This document shows, in pieces, positions 5,668-6,722 of a stretch of 6,722 nt of DNA. The translations under genes and the position numbers were made by a program. Source of the stretch: JAJKJG01 sp036556825 (GTDB lineage: Bacteria; Pseudomonadota; Alphaproteobacteria; Rhizobiales; Beijerinckiaceae); NCBI GenBank assembly GCA_036556825.1, contig DATBIR010000039.1, forward strand, positions 1 to 6,722, given 5' to 3'. Every line of letters starts with the position of its first letter. Within the stretch, counting starts at the first letter, position 1. Under the pieces are notes generated by a model, which was not told the origin of the DNA, ran no database searches, and saw only the letters and a list, made by a program, of their open reading frames with translations.

Positions 5668-6642
5668 CTACTCCCATTCGAGCTCGTGGAACGCGGCCGT
5701 TGCGTTGCGCGCGTTGAACTCGTCGAACAATTGCCAGCGCGGGGCTTCGCTGCGCGCCGCCGACGCGGCGGCGTCGCGCATCGTGCGCCCGTCGCCGACC
5801 ATCTGGCGGATGTCCGCCGCCAGCCGTTCCAGATATCCGGCGATCGGCGCGGCCGCTTCCGGCCACGGCAGCGACGGCGGGCCGTGCCCCGGCACGACGC
5901 GCGCCGCCGGCCGGGCCGCCAGCGCGCCGAGCACGCGCATCCAGCCGCGCAGGCTGCCGTCGAGCGCGGGAACATGCCCCGAGAAAAGCAGGTCGCCGAG
6001 GAACCACGTTCCGGTTGTCTCGTCGAGGATCGTGAGGTCGGCGTTGGTATGCGCGGTCGGCCACGCCTCGAGCACCAGCCGGCGCTGTCCGAGGTCGAGC
6101 TCCAGGCGCCCCGCCACCAGGATCGTGGGAGCGACGATGCGCGTGCCGGCGAATGCCTGCCCGCCGACCAGCGCCTGCATGCTGCCGAGATAGGCGGCGG
6201 CGCGGCGGCTCAGCGCGTCGGGCAGATGCGCATGCCCGACGAAGCTCACGCCGTCCTGCACGAATGCGGCGTTGCCGAGGACGTGATCGGGATGCACATG
6301 CGTGTTGATCACGTAGCGCACGGGACGGTCGGTGCGGGCGGCGATCGCGGCGAGAAGCTGCCGGCCGGCGAGGTGGCTTCCGCCGGTGTCGATCACGGCG
6401 ACGGCGTCCTGCCCGACAACGAAGCCGGTATTGGCGATCGCGCCCGCATTCTGCGGCGAGGCGAGCGCATAAGGCGCCGCGTAGACGAACACCCCGTCGG
6501 CGATCTGGCTGACCGGCAGCGGGCTGACGTCGGCGGCGCGGCACGGCGCCATCGCCGCGAGTAGCGCCGCGAGAATCAATCCCCTCCCCCATGCGGGGAG
6601 GGGCAGGGGTGGGGGTCGAAAAGTCAGAACGAACCGGCTCAC
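5668..6642 (-). CDS. Quinoprotein relay system zinc metallohydrolase (SoxH-related, metallo-beta-lactamase fold)
   Basis: An exported member of the SoxH-related metallo-beta-lactamase-fold group found beside PQQ dehydrogenases. With the GTG at 6642 it has 324 residues. The metal motif THVHPDH gives H115, H117, D119 and H120; the remaining ligands are H198 (TAHTNAD), D217 (FLGDLLF) and H253 (VPGHG), so both metal sites look intact. An export signal (LILAALLAAMAPCRAA, about 22-37) precedes the mature domain, and the chain ends in the helix-rich NATAAFHELEWE. The substrate is unknown; family members are assigned to quinoprotein pathways by context only. Whether it is subgroup 1 or 2 I cannot decide. 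The start is unsure: GTG 6642 gives basic residues ahead of the hydrophobic core but has no Shine-Dalgarno site. TTG 6579 has GGGGAGGGG directly ahead but a signal peptide lacking positive charge. ATG 6720 and ATG 6552 are less likely. Confidence 0.88.
   Translation of the reverse strand: MSRFVLTFRPPPLPLPAWGRGLILAALLAAMAPCRAADVSPLPVSQIADGVFVYAAPYALASPQNAGAIANTGFVVGQDAVAVIDTGGSHLAGRQLLAAIAARTDRPVRYVINTHVHPDHVLGNAAFVQDGVSFVGHAHLPDALSRRAAAYLGSMQALVGGQAFAGTRIVAPTILVAGRLELDLGQRRLVLEAWPTAHTNADLTILDETTGTWFLGDLLFSGHVPALDGSLRGWMRVLGALAARPAARVVPGHGPPSLPWPEAAAPIAGYLERLAADIRQMVGDGRTMRDAAASAARSEAPRWQLFDEFNARNATAAFHELEWE
6581..6603. repeat. CCCCTCCCC/GGGGAGGGG inverted repeat at the hydrolase N-terminus
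   Basis: Perfect 9-base arms (6581-6589 and 6595-6603) around CATGC. Such polypyrimidine/polypurine palindromes are often intergenic in this order. Here it lies inside the longer reading frames and would encode a Pro-rich stretch (RPPPLPLPAWGRG). On the minus-strand transcript its second arm, GGGGAGGGG, is the only strong Shine-Dalgarno-like sequence near the gene start. Confidence 0.7.
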
Positions 6643-6652
6643 GGCGGGGTCA

Positions 6653-6687
6653 GAGCGGTATCGCTTCGGATCGAATCGATCCCGCTC
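6653..6687. repeat. Palindromic intergenic repeat, GGATCGATTC unit (copy D1)
   Basis: The arms are 6653-6668 and 6672-6687, 16 bases with two mismatches and a 3-base loop. The core matches copies A1 and B1. It is followed by GCATGATC at 6706-6713, the beginning of the second unit, which is cut by the window end. It marks the upstream side of the hydrolase gene. Confidence 0.7.
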
Positions 6688-6722
6688 GTCTTCTCCTTGA
6701 ATCGCATGATCCCGGATCAAGT

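Noticed and set aside
5638..5669. Imperfect hairpin (GAGCC-GCCC / GGGC-GGCTC) at the 3' end of the hydrolase gene as an intrinsic terminator
   Set aside because: The stem has a bulge, overlaps the stop codon and has no T-run after it on the minus strand.
5429..6193. A 254-codon plus-strand open frame beginning upstream of the hydrolase stop
   Set aside because: Two thirds of it is antisense to the hydrolase gene; the remaining part has no ribosome site or recognisable sequence.

Overview
The window looks like chromosomal DNA of a high-GC alphaproteobacterium, most likely of the Hyphomicrobiales (Bradyrhizobium/Xanthobacter-type). Reasons are the strong G/C third-position bias, a lanthanide-type methanol dehydrogenase with its usual accessory genes, and several copies of a GCATGATC...GATCATGC / GGATCGATTC...GAATCGATCC palindromic intergenic element of the kind common in that order. 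The organism call is inference.

Five genes on the minus strand form a periplasmic alcohol-oxidation cluster. In reading order they are: an SoxH-related metallo-beta-lactamase-fold hydrolase (about 6642-5668), a 733-base gap rich in regulatory-looking sequence, a XoxF-type PQQ methanol dehydrogenase (4934-3129), a four-cysteine methanol-related c-type cytochrome (about 2903-2379), a XoxJ-like periplasmic binding protein (about 2407-1427) and a PQQ-associated CXXCW-family rhodanese-like protein (1430-861). The last three are tightly coupled: the cytochrome and binding-protein frames probably overlap, and the binding-protein stop shares ATGA with the next start. All five products carry an N-terminal export signal or a hydrophobic segment suggesting one. 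XoxF should oxidise methanol (or another small alcohol) with PQQ and a lanthanide, and the cytochrome should take its electrons. XoxJ and the other two are accessory factors whose biochemical roles remain poorly defined. No mxaI-like small subunit and no PQQ synthesis gene lies in the window.

Left of the cluster are a probable 54-residue single-pass membrane protein on the plus strand (576-740), convergent with the cluster, and the start of an exported glycine-zipper protein on the minus strand (281 to beyond base 1).

The gaps carry inverted repeats: 746-859, 2973-3094, 5007-5130 and 6581-6687. They sit at nearly every transcription-unit boundary, including a perfect 17-bp inverted repeat between xoxF and the cytochrome gene. 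The gap upstream of xoxF also contains an AT-rich island with a consensus TATAAT and a short TTGCA repeat array. I see a known type of system (lanthanide-dependent methanol oxidation) and nothing that clearly amounts to an undescribed one. The most open points are the regulatory DNA and the roles of the accessory proteins.
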